The translations under genes were made by a program, and so were the position numbers. Below the pieces are notes generated by a model. It saw nothing but the letters and a program-made list of their open reading frames with translations, was not told the origin of the DNA and did no database searches. From Hyphomicrobiales bacterium (GTDB lineage Bacteria; Pseudomonadota; Alphaproteobacteria; Rhizobiales; Devosiaceae), in contig JALWTJ010000245.1 of assembly GCA_027082895.1 (NCBI GenBank), positions 1 to 6,166 on the forward strand: 6,166 bases of DNA. The letters are read 5' to 3'. Shown one piece after another: positions 1 through 6,166 of this stretch (within the stretch, counting starts at the first letter, position 1; the number at the start of each line of letters is the position of its first letter).

Positions 1-1519
1 CGATGGAGAATGCGACGATCCCCGCTTTTCCGGACCCGGATCCGCCCAGGTGCTGCTGGATGAAGATCTGGGCCGCGACGCCACCGACTGCCGCAACCTG
101 CTCCAGTCAGGCCAGGTCCAGTTCAATGGCGATACCGGCGCCTCCTCTCAGTTCCCCCCCTCACTCCCTGCCAATGATTTTGGCGATGACAACGGCACCC
201 GCGCCAACAATGGATATTGTGACGATCCCCGTTTCACCGGACCGGGAACAAATCCCCCGCTTTTGCCCGAAGATCTGGGTCACGACGCCACCGATTGCCG
301 CAACTTGCTCCAGTCAGGCCAGGTCCAGTTCAGTGGTGACACCCAGCCGGCCACCACCGCCCCTTCCACTTCCGGCATTGATTTCGGTGATGATTCCAGC
401 CAGTGGTCCAATGACGGAGAATGCGACGATCCCCGCTTTTCCGGTCCCGGCTCCGCCCAGGTGCTGCTGGATGAAGACATGGGCCGCGACGCCACCGACT
501 GCCGCAACCTGCTCCAGTCGGGCCAGGTCCAGTTCAATGGCGATGTCCAGACCGGACAGGACCAGGTGCCACAAGACACCCCCACCGACCCCACACAGGT
601 CATCACTCAACACGGTATCCGTTTTGGCGACAATACGAGCCCTTACGCCCGGGACGGGGAATGCGATGACCCCCGCTTCGAAGGGCCGGGCGTCTTTGCC
701 GACCCGGCCAGCGTAGATATCGAACACGATGCCGATGATTGCCTTGCCGCCTATGATACCGGCACCGCCGTTCTTGCCGCGGCAGGTGGCGACACCCCGG
801 ACAGCGCCGGACAGGACACTGGCGGACAGAACAGTGCCGGAAACGGCAATGGATCCGACATCGATTTTGGCGATGACAATTCGATCTATGCCAATGACGG
901 ATATTGTGATGATCCCCGCTTTGAAGGGGAAGGCACCAACCCGCCCATGCTGGCAGAGGACAGAATGCATGATGCCACCGACTGCCAGACCCTGTTCAAC
1001 CAGGGCAAGGTGCAGCTGACCCAGGTGTTTGTCGATGACCAGCAGCCCCCCGCTGCCAGCCCGGGCAACAGCTTTCCGCCTCCGGGAGGGAATCAGAACA
1101 CCAACGCAGGCAGCAGTCCCGCACCCGGTTCCGGTGCCAACGCCATCGACTTCGGTGATGATGCCTCCCAATATTCCCTTGACGGTTCCTGCGACGATCC
1201 GCGCTTTGAAGGAGACGGCACCAGCCCGCCCCTTCTGGCAGAAGATGAAATGCACGATGCCACCGACTGCGCCGCCCAGTTTGCCGCAGGAAATATCCGG
1301 CTGGCCGGGCCATCCGGCGACACCGGCAACGTCGATGCCACCCCCGCAGCCCGCCCGGACTTTGGTGACAATAGCGGCCCGTTCACAAACGATGGACAAT
1401 GCGACGACGCACGCTTCACCGGCCCCGGCGTCGCCCCCAGTGTCGCCGTTGAAAATGTCGGCACCGATGCAGCGGATTGTCAGGCCCTGTTCGATCAGGG
1501 AAAGGTGTGGCTTTTCTGA
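1..1519 (+). CDS. Acidic two-cysteine tandem-repeat protein, 5' end missing
   Basis: The reading frame is open from the left edge (first full codon at base 2) to a TGA at 1517-1519, giving 505 visible residues, so the start and any signal peptide lie outside the window. A GTG at 50 is inside repeat 1 and is not a credible start. Nearly all of the product is seven modules with the consensus DFGDDxSxYANDGxCDDPRF, then a Gly/Pro turn, then HDATDC and LFxxGxVxL. Each module has exactly two cysteines with 25 residues between them; all 14 cysteines of the visible protein are in these positions. Linkers are rich in Pro, Gly, Ser, Asn and Gln and vary in length. Many Asp residues and paired cysteines suggest an exported, disulfide-bonded and perhaps cation-binding protein; this is inference. 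No catalytic domain is visible, although one could precede the repeats. I know similar motifs from alphaproteobacterial proteins but no established function. The gene is convergent with the suc operon. Confidence 0.9.
   Translation, partial: DGECDDPRFSGPGSAQVLLDEDLGRDATDCRNLLQSGQVQFNGDTGASSQFPPSLPANDFGDDNGTRANNGYCDDPRFTGPGTNPPLLPEDLGHDATDCRNLLQSGQVQFSGDTQPATTAPSTSGIDFGDDSSQWSNDGECDDPRFSGPGSAQVLLDEDMGRDATDCRNLLQSGQVQFNGDVQTGQDQVPQDTPTDPTQVITQHGIRFGDNTSPYARDGECDDPRFEGPGVFADPASVDIEHDADDCLAAYDTGTAVLAAAGGDTPDSAGQDTGGQNSAGNGNGSDIDFGDDNSIYANDGYCDDPRFEGEGTNPPMLAEDRMHDATDCQTLFNQGKVQLTQVFVDDQQPPAASPGNSFPPPGGNQNTNAGSSPAPGSGANAIDFGDDASQYSLDGSCDDPRFEGDGTSPPLLAEDEMHDATDCAAQFAAGNIRLAGPSGDTGNVDATPAARPDFGDNSGPFTNDGQCDDARFTGPGVAPSVAVENVGTDAADCQALFDQGKVWLF
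2..1516 (+). repeat. Seven tandem coding repeats (DFGDD/CDDPRF/DATDC modules)
   Basis: Approximate unit positions are R1 2-133 (5' truncated), R2 176-340, R3 380-544, R4 620-775, R5 863-1018, R6 1148-1303 and R7 1358-1516. The cysteine pairs, numbered from the first visible residue, are 4/30, 73/99, 141/167, 221/247, 302/328, 397/423 and 467/493, so every pair is 26 positions apart. R1-R3 share the tail CRNLLQSGQVQF. R5 and R6 form a second subtype with PPxLAEDxMHDATDC. R4 and R7 are the most diverged: R4 has DADDC in place of DATDC, and R7 has CDDARF and DAADC. Linkers range from about 13 to over 40 residues, longest between R5 and R6. R7 ends exactly at the C-terminus. Confidence 0.92.
413..544 (+). 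repeat. Recent DNA duplication: near-copy of bases 2-133
   Basis: By eye, this 132-base stretch of R3 differs from bases 2-133 (R1) at only six positions, and five of the six are silent; the sole amino acid change is Leu to Met in the DED(L/M)GRDATDC part. The offset is 411 bases, which is 137 codons and about two modules. The last 57 bases of the intervening R2 (284-340) differ from the matching part of R1 at about five positions. R4-R7 are much more diverged. This indicates recent duplication or gene conversion at the upstream side of the array, and more copies may lie to the left of the window. Confidence 0.85.
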
Positions 1520-1559
1520 ACGGCCCGACAGACAGCCCCCGCCGCAGGAACCGGAAACG

Positions 1560-1597
1560 GCCCGCCTCCCTCATGGAGCTTGCGGGCTGTTTGATTT
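1560..1597 (+). terminator. Possible terminator of the repeat-protein gene
   Basis: GCCCGC (1560-1565) pairs with GCGGGC (1582-1587), and inside it CTCC (1566-1569) pairs with GGAG (1575-1578), leaving a five-base loop and a three-base CTT bulge. The hairpin is followed by TGTTTGATTT, a moderately T-rich tract on the plus strand. It lies about 40 bases after the repeat gene's stop, a sensible place for an intrinsic terminator. The bulge and imperfect T-tract lower confidence. The opposite strand has no comparable tract, so it is less likely to terminate lpd. No clearer terminator for lpd was found in 1520-1700. Confidence 0.45.
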
Positions 1598-1700
1598 CAC
1601 GGCAACACGAGCCCGCTACCGCCCGCAAACGGATGAAGATGGCACCAACCGAACCCTTTTGCGACAGGATCCCCGGATCTGAGTCTTCCCTGCGGACACC

Positions 1701-3107
1701 CTACATGTGAATGGGTCCATCCCCGCACGCCATGGCGGCCTCCCGCACCGCCTCGGACATGGTGGGATGGGCATGACATGTCCGCGCCAGATCCTCCGCG
1801 GCACCGGAAAACTCCATCAGCACCGCGATTTCATGGATCATTTCACCCGCCCCGTGGCCCACGATGTGCCCGCCCAGAACCCGATCCGTTGCCGCATCGG
1901 CCAGAATCTTGACGAACCCTTCCGAGGCCTGCATGGCCTTGGCCCGCCCATTGGCGGAAAAGGGAAACTTGCCCACCTTGTAGGCAATGCCCGCTTCCTT
2001 GAGCTGCTCCTCGGTCTTGCCCACCGAGGCCACTTCCGGACGGGTATAGATGACACCCGGAATGACATCATAATTCACATGCCCGGCCTGCCCGGCAAGA
2101 ATCTCGGCAACGGCCACCCCTTCATCTTCTGCCTTGTGGGCCAGCATGGGTCCGGCAATGACATCACCGATGGCATAAATACCGGCAACCGATGTCTGAT
2201 AATGGGCGTCCGTGGGGATGCGGCCCCTCTTGTCCGTCTCGATCCCCACCACTTCCAGTCCCAGCCCCTGCGTGAAGGGAACGCGGCCAATGGCCACCAG
2301 TGCCACATCGCATTCCACCAGCTGAGCCTCTCCGCCCCTGGCCGGCTCCACCGATACTTTCAACCCCTTCTTGCTCTTTTCGATGCCGGTCACCTTGCTG
2401 CCCATCTGGAAGGTGAACCCCTGTTTGGTCAGGGAGCGCTTGAACTGCTTCGTCACCTCCAGATCCATGCCCGGAAGGATGGTATCAAGGAATTCGACCA
2501 CCGTGACCTTGGCCCCCAGCCGCCGCCATACGGACCCCAGTTCCAGCCCGATGACCCCGGCCCCGATGACCAGCAGATGTCCGGGCACCTTGGAAAGAGA
2601 AAGGGCACCGGTAGAGGTCACCACCTGCTTCTCGTCAATATCGATTCCGGGCAGGTCGGCGCTCACGGAGCCCGACGCAATCACGATATTGCGGGTGGCG
2701 ATATGTTTTGCCTCGCCTTTCTCCGGTGTCACGATCACCTGGTTGGCCGACCCGATGGAACCGATGCCGCGAAAGACCGTGATCTTGTTCTTCTTGAACA
2801 GATAGTCGATGCCCGACGTGTTGGCCGCAACCACCTTGTCCTTATGCTCCATCATTCGGGCATGGTTGAGCCGCAAGCCATCCACCTCGATTCCCAGCCC
2901 TTCAAAGCCATGGCGTGCCTCATCGAACATCTCGGTGGAATGAAGAAGGGCCTTGGACGGAATGCAGCCGATATTGAGACAGGTCCCCCCATGGGTGGCC
3001 CATTTTTCCACGACCGCCACCTTCAGGCCCAGCTGGGCCGCCCGGATAGCGCACACATACCCCCCCGGTCCGGTGCCAATGATGGTAACGTCAAACTGAT
3101 CCGCCAT
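1701..3107 (-). CDS. lpd: Dihydrolipoyl dehydrogenase (E3)
   Basis: This 468-residue product is full length for the family. It reoxidises the dihydrolipoyl group on the E2 subunit, passing electrons through a redox disulfide and FAD to NAD+; it acts in the cytoplasm as E3 of 2-oxo acid dehydrogenase complexes. Visible motifs are the FAD-binding GTGPGG at residues 11-16, the redox pair CLNIGC with Cys43 and Cys48, the NAD-binding GAGVIG at 182-187 with an acidic Glu205 at the end of the following strand, the second FAD motif YAIGD with Asp315, and the C-terminal HAHPTMSE with catalytic His447 and Glu452. All key residues are present. The ATG is supported by an AGGA ten bases upstream and by alignment of the N-terminal Rossmann strand. 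It is the last gene of the operon, 12 bases after the exporter gene. Because it sits beside sucAB, it probably serves the 2-oxoglutarate complex; sharing with pyruvate dehydrogenase is possible. Confidence 0.97.
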   Translation of the reverse strand: MADQFDVTIIGTGPGGYVCAIRAAQLGLKVAVVEKWATHGGTCLNIGCIPSKALLHSTEMFDEARHGFEGLGIEVDGLRLNHARMMEHKDKVVAANTSGIDYLFKKNKITVFRGIGSIGSANQVIVTPEKGEAKHIATRNIVIASGSVSADLPGIDIDEKQVVTSTGALSLSKVPGHLLVIGAGVIGLELGSVWRRLGAKVTVVEFLDTILPGMDLEVTKQFKRSLTKQGFTFQMGSKVTGIEKSKKGLKVSVEPARGGEAQLVECDVALVAIGRVPFTQGLGLEVVGIETDKRGRIPTDAHYQTSVAGIYAIGDVIAGPMLAHKAEDEGVAVAEILAGQAGHVNYDVIPGVIYTRPEVASVGKTEEQLKEAGIAYKVGKFPFSANGRAKAMQASEGFVKILADAATDRVLGGHIVGHGAGEMIHEIAVLMEFSGAAEDLARTCHAHPTMSEAVREAAMACGDGPIHM

Positions 3108-3117
3108 TTTGAAAAAT

Positions 3118-3122
3118 TCCTA
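3118..3122 (-). promoter_or_regulatory. lpd ribosome binding site overlapping the exporter stop
   Basis: On the minus strand the exporter's TAG stop (3122-3120) runs into AGGA (3121-3118), followed by a ten-base A/T-rich spacer and the lpd ATG. The overlap suggests that translation of lpd is coupled to that of the exporter gene. This is inferred from spacing only. Confidence 0.6.
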
Positions 3123-3755
3123 TGTCTTTTGTGACCATGCCAGCTTAAGCGCCAGCCCGATCAGCGCCAACCCCGTAACCCGATTAAACCACACGCCAAG
3201 GCGATAAAAGCCATTGCGCACGGCCGGCGTGGTAAACACGAAGGAAACCAGGCTGAACCAGATGAACAGAAGGCTGGCCATCGCCACGATATAGACGGCC
3301 TTGTGAACCGGCAGCGTTTGCGAATCAACCACCGTCGTAAAAAGGGCCAGAAAAAACAGGGCCACCTTTGGATTGAGCAGGTTGGTCAGAAAACCGATGG
3401 CAAAGGCCCCGCCCCATCCGGCAGGTACCTTTTCCACCTGCTCCGCTTCCCCTGCCGGCTTCGGCACCGGAGCCCGCAATGCGCCGATTCCCAGCCAGAT
3501 CAGATAGGCCGCACCCGCAAACTTGAGCAGGGAAAACAGAAAGATGGAACGGGATATGACCAACCCCAGCCCCAATATCGTATAGGTGCCGTGAACCAGT
3601 ATCGCCGCCCCGATCCCGGCACTGGTCACGATGGCCGCGCCCCGGCCATGGGATATGGACTGACGCAGGACCATGGCAAAATCCGGCCCCGGGGATATGG
3701 CCCCAACGAGGAAAGCCCCCACGATGGTGATGAATTCAATCCCGTTGAAGGCCAT
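3120..3755 (-). CDS. LysE/RhtB-family amino acid exporter
   Basis: A 211-residue hydrophobic protein of the usual length for LysE/RhtB translocators, inner-membrane exporters of amino acids and related small molecules driven by ion gradients. The family signature SPGPDFAMVLRQS is at residues 21-33, just after the first hydrophobic segment, and the second conserved motif GFLTNLLNPKVALFF is at 121-135. Hydrophobic segments fall at roughly 8-30, 41-66, 70-91, 115-143, 152-174 and 190-207, giving about six membrane spans; a Pro/Glu/Lys-rich loop lies at 95-112. The ATG at 3755 is the only ATG that keeps the whole first span. An upstream in-frame stop rules out a longer form, but the ribosome binding site is weak, so it may depend on coupling to sucB, 57 bases upstream. 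The substrate is unknown. Its place between sucB and lpd suggests shared transcription with the 2-oxoglutarate dehydrogenase complex, not membership of it. Confidence 0.9.
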   Translation of the reverse strand: MAFNGIEFITIVGAFLVGAISPGPDFAMVLRQSISHGRGAAIVTSAGIGAAILVHGTYTILGLGLVISRSIFLFSLLKFAGAAYLIWLGIGALRAPVPKPAGEAEQVEKVPAGWGGAFAIGFLTNLLNPKVALFFLALFTTVVDSQTLPVHKAVYIVAMASLLFIWFSLVSFVFTTPAVRNGFYRLGVWFNRVTGLALIGLALKLAWSQKT

Positions 3756-3812
3756 GATCCATTGCCGATCCGTTACGATCGAACATCACTTCAGGAATAT
3801 CCAGCCCCATCG
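3756..3812 (-). other. 57-base sucB-exporter spacer, no clear signal
   Basis: This gap contains no recognisable promoter, terminator or strong ribosome binding site. The exporter start is preceded only by a weak GGATC three bases from the ATG. A 24-codon frame starting ATGGGG at 3810 runs through it into the exporter gene in another frame, but it has no ribosome binding site and no recognised product. The simplest reading is a read-through spacer inside one operon. Confidence 0.5.
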
Positions 3813-5054
3813 CTAGAGGTCCAGCACCAGCCGCTGGGGATCCTCAAGGCTTTCCTTGACCCGAACCAGAAACGTCACCGCCTCCTTGCCATCAACGATC
3901 CGGTGGTCATAGGACAGGGCCAGATACATCATGGGACGGATCACAACCTGCCCGTCCACCGCCATGGGACGCTGCTGGATCTTGTGCATGCCAAGAATGC
4001 CACTCTGGGGCGCGTTCAGAATGGGCGTAGACATCAAGGAGCCGTAAACACCCCCGTTGGAAACCGTGAACGTCCCCCCCTGCATGTCGGCCATGGTCAG
4101 CTTTCCATCCCGGGCGGCCCGACCCAGCCGGCCAATTTCCTGCTCGATCTGGGCGATGGACATCTGGTCCGCATCCCGGACCACGGGCACCACCAGCCCC
4201 CTGTCGGTCCCCACGGCAACCCCGATATGGGCATAATTCTTGTATACGATGTCGGTGCCGTCAATTTCCGCATTCACCGACGGAATTTCCTTGAGGGCAT
4301 GGGTCACCGCCTTGCAGAAAAAACCCATGAAACCAAGCTTGACCCCGTGCTTCTTCTCGAACAGTTCCTTGTACTGCTTGCGCAACTCCATCACCGGGCC
4401 CATGTCCACCTCGTTGAAGGTGGTCAACATGGCCGCCGTGTTCTGCGCATCCTTGAGGCGCGCCGCAATGGTCTGGCGCAACCGGGTCATGCGCACCCGC
4501 TCTTCCCGGGGCGCATCTTCTGCCGCAACTGGCGGACGACTCACCGCTGCCGGTTTGGTTTCAGCCGGCGTGCCAATCTTGTTGATGGCTGCCGCCACAT
4601 CCTCCTTCAGAATGCCCCCGCGCTTGCCCGAACCGCTCACCTGTTCCGGCGAGACATGGTTCTCCGCCATCATCTTTTGTGCCGAAGGGCTGGCCCCCGC
4701 CGGTGCCGCTGCTGCCGCCGGTGCGCTTTCCGTTGCCGGTTGCCCGACGGGTTCTTCAGCCGGTTCCGGACTCGCCGGTGCTGCCGGTTCCGCCGCCTTG
4801 GCCGGGGCCGCCGCAGCGCCTTCGGCCATGACCGCGATCAGCGCGCCAACTTCCACATTATCCCCTTCATTGGCCACGATCTGTTCCAGAACGCCGGCCA
4901 CCGGCGCCGGCACTTCCACCGCCACCTTGTCGGTTTCCAACTCGACAAGCGGTTCATCCACCGCCACCGTATCGCCGACTTTCTTGAACCATTGGCCGAT
5001 CGTGGCTTCGCTGACACTCTCGCCAAGGGTTGGCACTTTGATTTCTGTGGACAT
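3813..5054 (-). CDS. sucB: 2-oxoglutarate dehydrogenase E2, dihydrolipoyl succinyltransferase
   Basis: A complete 413-residue E2o, close to the roughly 405 residues of the E. coli protein. It transfers the succinyl group from the lipoyl arm to CoA and forms the core of the complex. Domain order: a single N-terminal lipoyl domain (1-76) with the attachment site ETDKVAVEV at Lys43; an Ala/Pro/Glu-rich swinging linker (about 78-121); a peripheral-subunit-binding domain (about 122-157) that holds E1 and/or E3; a second linker (158-183); and the acyltransferase domain (185-413). The active-site motif SYDHRIVDGKEAV carries His384 and Asp388. The motif spacing and the ending LEDPQRLVLDL match succinyltransferases and not the pyruvate type, and the adjacent sucA confirms this. 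The ATG has AAGGA eight bases upstream and the N-terminus begins at the lipoyl domain, as is usual. The gene lies 36 bases after sucA. Confidence 0.97.
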   Translation of the reverse strand: MSTEIKVPTLGESVSEATIGQWFKKVGDTVAVDEPLVELETDKVAVEVPAPVAGVLEQIVANEGDNVEVGALIAVMAEGAAAAPAKAAEPAAPASPEPAEEPVGQPATESAPAAAAAPAGASPSAQKMMAENHVSPEQVSGSGKRGGILKEDVAAAINKIGTPAETKPAAVSRPPVAAEDAPREERVRMTRLRQTIAARLKDAQNTAAMLTTFNEVDMGPVMELRKQYKELFEKKHGVKLGFMGFFCKAVTHALKEIPSVNAEIDGTDIVYKNYAHIGVAVGTDRGLVVPVVRDADQMSIAQIEQEIGRLGRAARDGKLTMADMQGGTFTVSNGGVYGSLMSTPILNAPQSGILGMHKIQQRPMAVDGQVVIRPMMYLALSYDHRIVDGKEAVTFLVRVKESLEDPQRLVLDL

Positions 5055-5062
5055 GGAACCGG

Positions 5063-5067
5063 TCCTT
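5063..5067 (-). promoter_or_regulatory. sucB ribosome binding site
   Basis: AAGGA on the minus strand with an eight-base spacer to the sucB ATG (5054). It is the strongest Shine-Dalgarno sequence in the window and fixes the sucB start. It lies within the 36-base sucA-sucB gap, which shows no promoter-like or terminator-like structure. Confidence 0.75.
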
Positions 5068-5090
5068 AAATTGGTTTCAGATGAATGAAA

Positions 5091-6166
5091 TTACTGGGCG
5101 AAGGCTTCATCCAGGAAAGCCTTCAACTCGAACAGATGCTTGCTCATGAGGCCAGTGGCCGTGGAGGCTGCCGACGCCCGTCCCACATAGGCGGGCCGTT
5201 CGCCACCCCGACCCAGCTGGGCCAGCACCCACTCCACATAAGGCTGAATGAACGCCCACCCCCCCATGTTCTTGGGCTCTTCTTGGCACCAGACGATCTG
5301 CGCATTGGGAAAACGGGACAATTCCCCATGCAACGCCTTGGCGGGGAAAGGATAAAGCTGCTCCAGCCGCATCAGGTAGACATCGTTGATATCGCGCTTT
5401 TCCCGATCCTCCAGAAGGTCATAATAGACCTTGCCCGTGCACAGGATCACCCGGCGGATCTTTTCATCCGCCACCAGCTTGATGCTTGTCTTGGGTGCAC
5501 CGGGGGCCTCCGCATCATCCCACAACAGGCGGTGAAAACAGGAATCCAGACCCAACTCGTCCATACCCGAAACGGCCCGCTTGTGCCGCAGCAGCGACTT
5601 GGGGGTCATCAGCATCAGGGGCTTGCGGAAATCCCGCTTCAACTGACGCCTCAGAATGTGAAAATAATTGGCCGGCGTGGTGCAGTTGGCCACCTGCATG
5701 TTGTCCTCCGCGCACAATTGCAGGTAGCGCTCCAGCCGCGCCGATGAGTGCTCCGGCCCCTGCCCCTCATAGCCATGGGGAAGCATCATCACCAGCCCGG
5801 ACATGCGGAACCATTTCTGTTCGCCCGAGGAAATGAACTGATCGATCACCACCTGCGCACCATTGGCGAAATCCCCGAACTGTCCTTCCCAGATGGTCAG
5901 GGCGTTGGGTTCCACCAGCGAATAGCCATATTCGAACCCCAGCACCGCCTCCTCGGACAGCATGGAATTGATGACTTCGTAACGGGCCTGATCCGGCGCA
6001 ATATGATTGAGAGGCGTGTAGGTGGAACCGTCGCTCTGATCCGAAATGACCGAATGACGCTGCGAAAAGGTACCCCGCTCGCAATCCTGCCCGCTCAGCC
6101 GGACCGGGTGCCCCTCCGTCACCAGGGAACCGAAGGCCAGCGCCTCGGCGGTAGCCCAGTCAATGC
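5091..6166 (-). CDS. sucA: 2-oxoglutarate dehydrogenase E1, C-terminal part
   Basis: The frame is open from the right edge to a TAA at 5093-5091, giving 357 residues, roughly the last 38% of a protein of about 930 residues; the N-terminal and thiamine-diphosphate-binding regions lie outside the window. E1o decarboxylates 2-oxoglutarate and succinylates the lipoyl arm of E2. The visible part covers the transketolase-like pyrimidine-binding domain and the C-terminal domain. Close matches to E. coli SucA recalled from memory include VRLSGQDCERGTF (residues 21-33), SDGSTYTPL, FGDFANGAQVVIDQF near 96-110, LPHGYEGQGPEHSSARLE (128-145), MTPKSLLRH, GKVYYDLLE, RLEQLYPFP and VWCQEEPKNMG. A GTG at 6122 is an internal valine codon, not the start, since homology continues upstream of it (IDWATAEALAFGSL). 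It is the first gene visible in the operon; sucC and sucD often precede it in alphaproteobacteria, but this cannot be seen here. Confidence 0.96.
   Translation of the reverse strand, partial: IDWATAEALAFGSLVTEGHPVRLSGQDCERGTFSQRHSVISDQSDGSTYTPLNHIAPDQARYEVINSMLSEEAVLGFEYGYSLVEPNALTIWEGQFGDFANGAQVVIDQFISSGEQKWFRMSGLVMMLPHGYEGQGPEHSSARLERYLQLCAEDNMQVANCTTPANYFHILRRQLKRDFRKPLMLMTPKSLLRHKRAVSGMDELGLDSCFHRLLWDDAEAPGAPKTSIKLVADEKIRRVILCTGKVYYDLLEDREKRDINDVYLMRLEQLYPFPAKALHGELSRFPNAQIVWCQEEPKNMGGWAFIQPYVEWVLAQLGRGGERPAYVGRASAASTATGLMSKHLFELKAFLDEAFAQ

Noticed and set aside
314..1399. A 361-codon minus-strand frame opposite the repeat gene
   Set aside because: The repeats in this frame simply mirror the plus-strand modules. 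The plus-strand frame has conserved motifs and silent differences between copies, which identify it as the real coding strand.
1514..1516. C-terminal Phe of the repeat protein as an outer-membrane beta-signal
   Set aside because: The last residues are the end of repeat module R7, not an amphipathic beta strand of a barrel, and no barrel domain is visible.
1674..1685. A short inverted repeat (GATCC/GGATC) in the lpd 3' region
   Set aside because: The loop would be only two bases and no T-rich tract follows on either strand, so it is not a convincing terminator.
1707..3134. A 475-codon open frame on the plus strand opposite lpd
   Set aside because: It is the antisense shadow of lpd, whose cofactor and catalytic motifs are all intact on the other strand.
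3737..3810. A 24-codon minus-strand frame starting just after the sucB stop
   Set aside because: It has no ribosome binding site, overlaps the start of the exporter in another frame and has no recognisable sequence.
3303..5069. A 588-codon open frame on the plus strand opposite the exporter and sucB
   Set aside because: It lies antisense to two well-supported genes, and its product is rich in His, Arg, Gly and Pro, as expected for the complement of GC-rich coding DNA, with no recognisable domain.

Overview
The window looks like ordinary chromosome from a GC-rich proteobacterium, most likely an alphaproteobacterium. Two things point that way. The minus strand carries a sucA-sucB-lpd (2-oxoglutarate dehydrogenase) operon, and the plus strand carries an acidic two-cysteine repeat protein of the 'DFGDD...DGxCDDPRF...DATDC' type, which I associate from memory with alphaproteobacterial secreted proteins. 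The placement is an inference from sequence style and no search was run.

Layout. Positions 1-1519 (plus strand) hold the 3' part of a gene whose start lies off the left edge. Its visible product is almost entirely seven copies of a module of about 53-56 residues, joined by Pro/Gly/Ser/Asn/Gln-rich linkers. Positions 1520-1700 are a short convergent intergenic region with a hairpin that may be a terminator. From 1701 to the right edge all genes are on the minus strand, in transcription order sucA (3' part, 6166-5091), sucB (5054-3813), a LysE/RhtB-family exporter (3755-3120) and lpd (3107-1701). Gaps are 36, 57 and 12 bases, and the ribosome binding site of lpd overlaps the exporter's stop codon, so the four are probably co-transcribed.

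How the genes work together. SucA (E1o, thiamine diphosphate decarboxylase), SucB (E2o, lipoyl succinyltransferase core) and Lpd (E3, FAD disulfide oxidoreductase) form the complex that converts 2-oxoglutarate, CoA and NAD+ to succinyl-CoA, CO2 and NADH in the TCA cycle. The embedded LysE-family membrane protein may export an amino acid or similar small molecule made near this node; its substrate cannot be read from the sequence. The plus-strand repeat gene is convergent with the operon and shows no functional link to it.

I found no RNA genes, CRISPR arrays, insertion sequences or attachment sites. The item most worth following up is the repeat protein: its cysteine spacing is strictly fixed and two of its copies are nearly identical in DNA.
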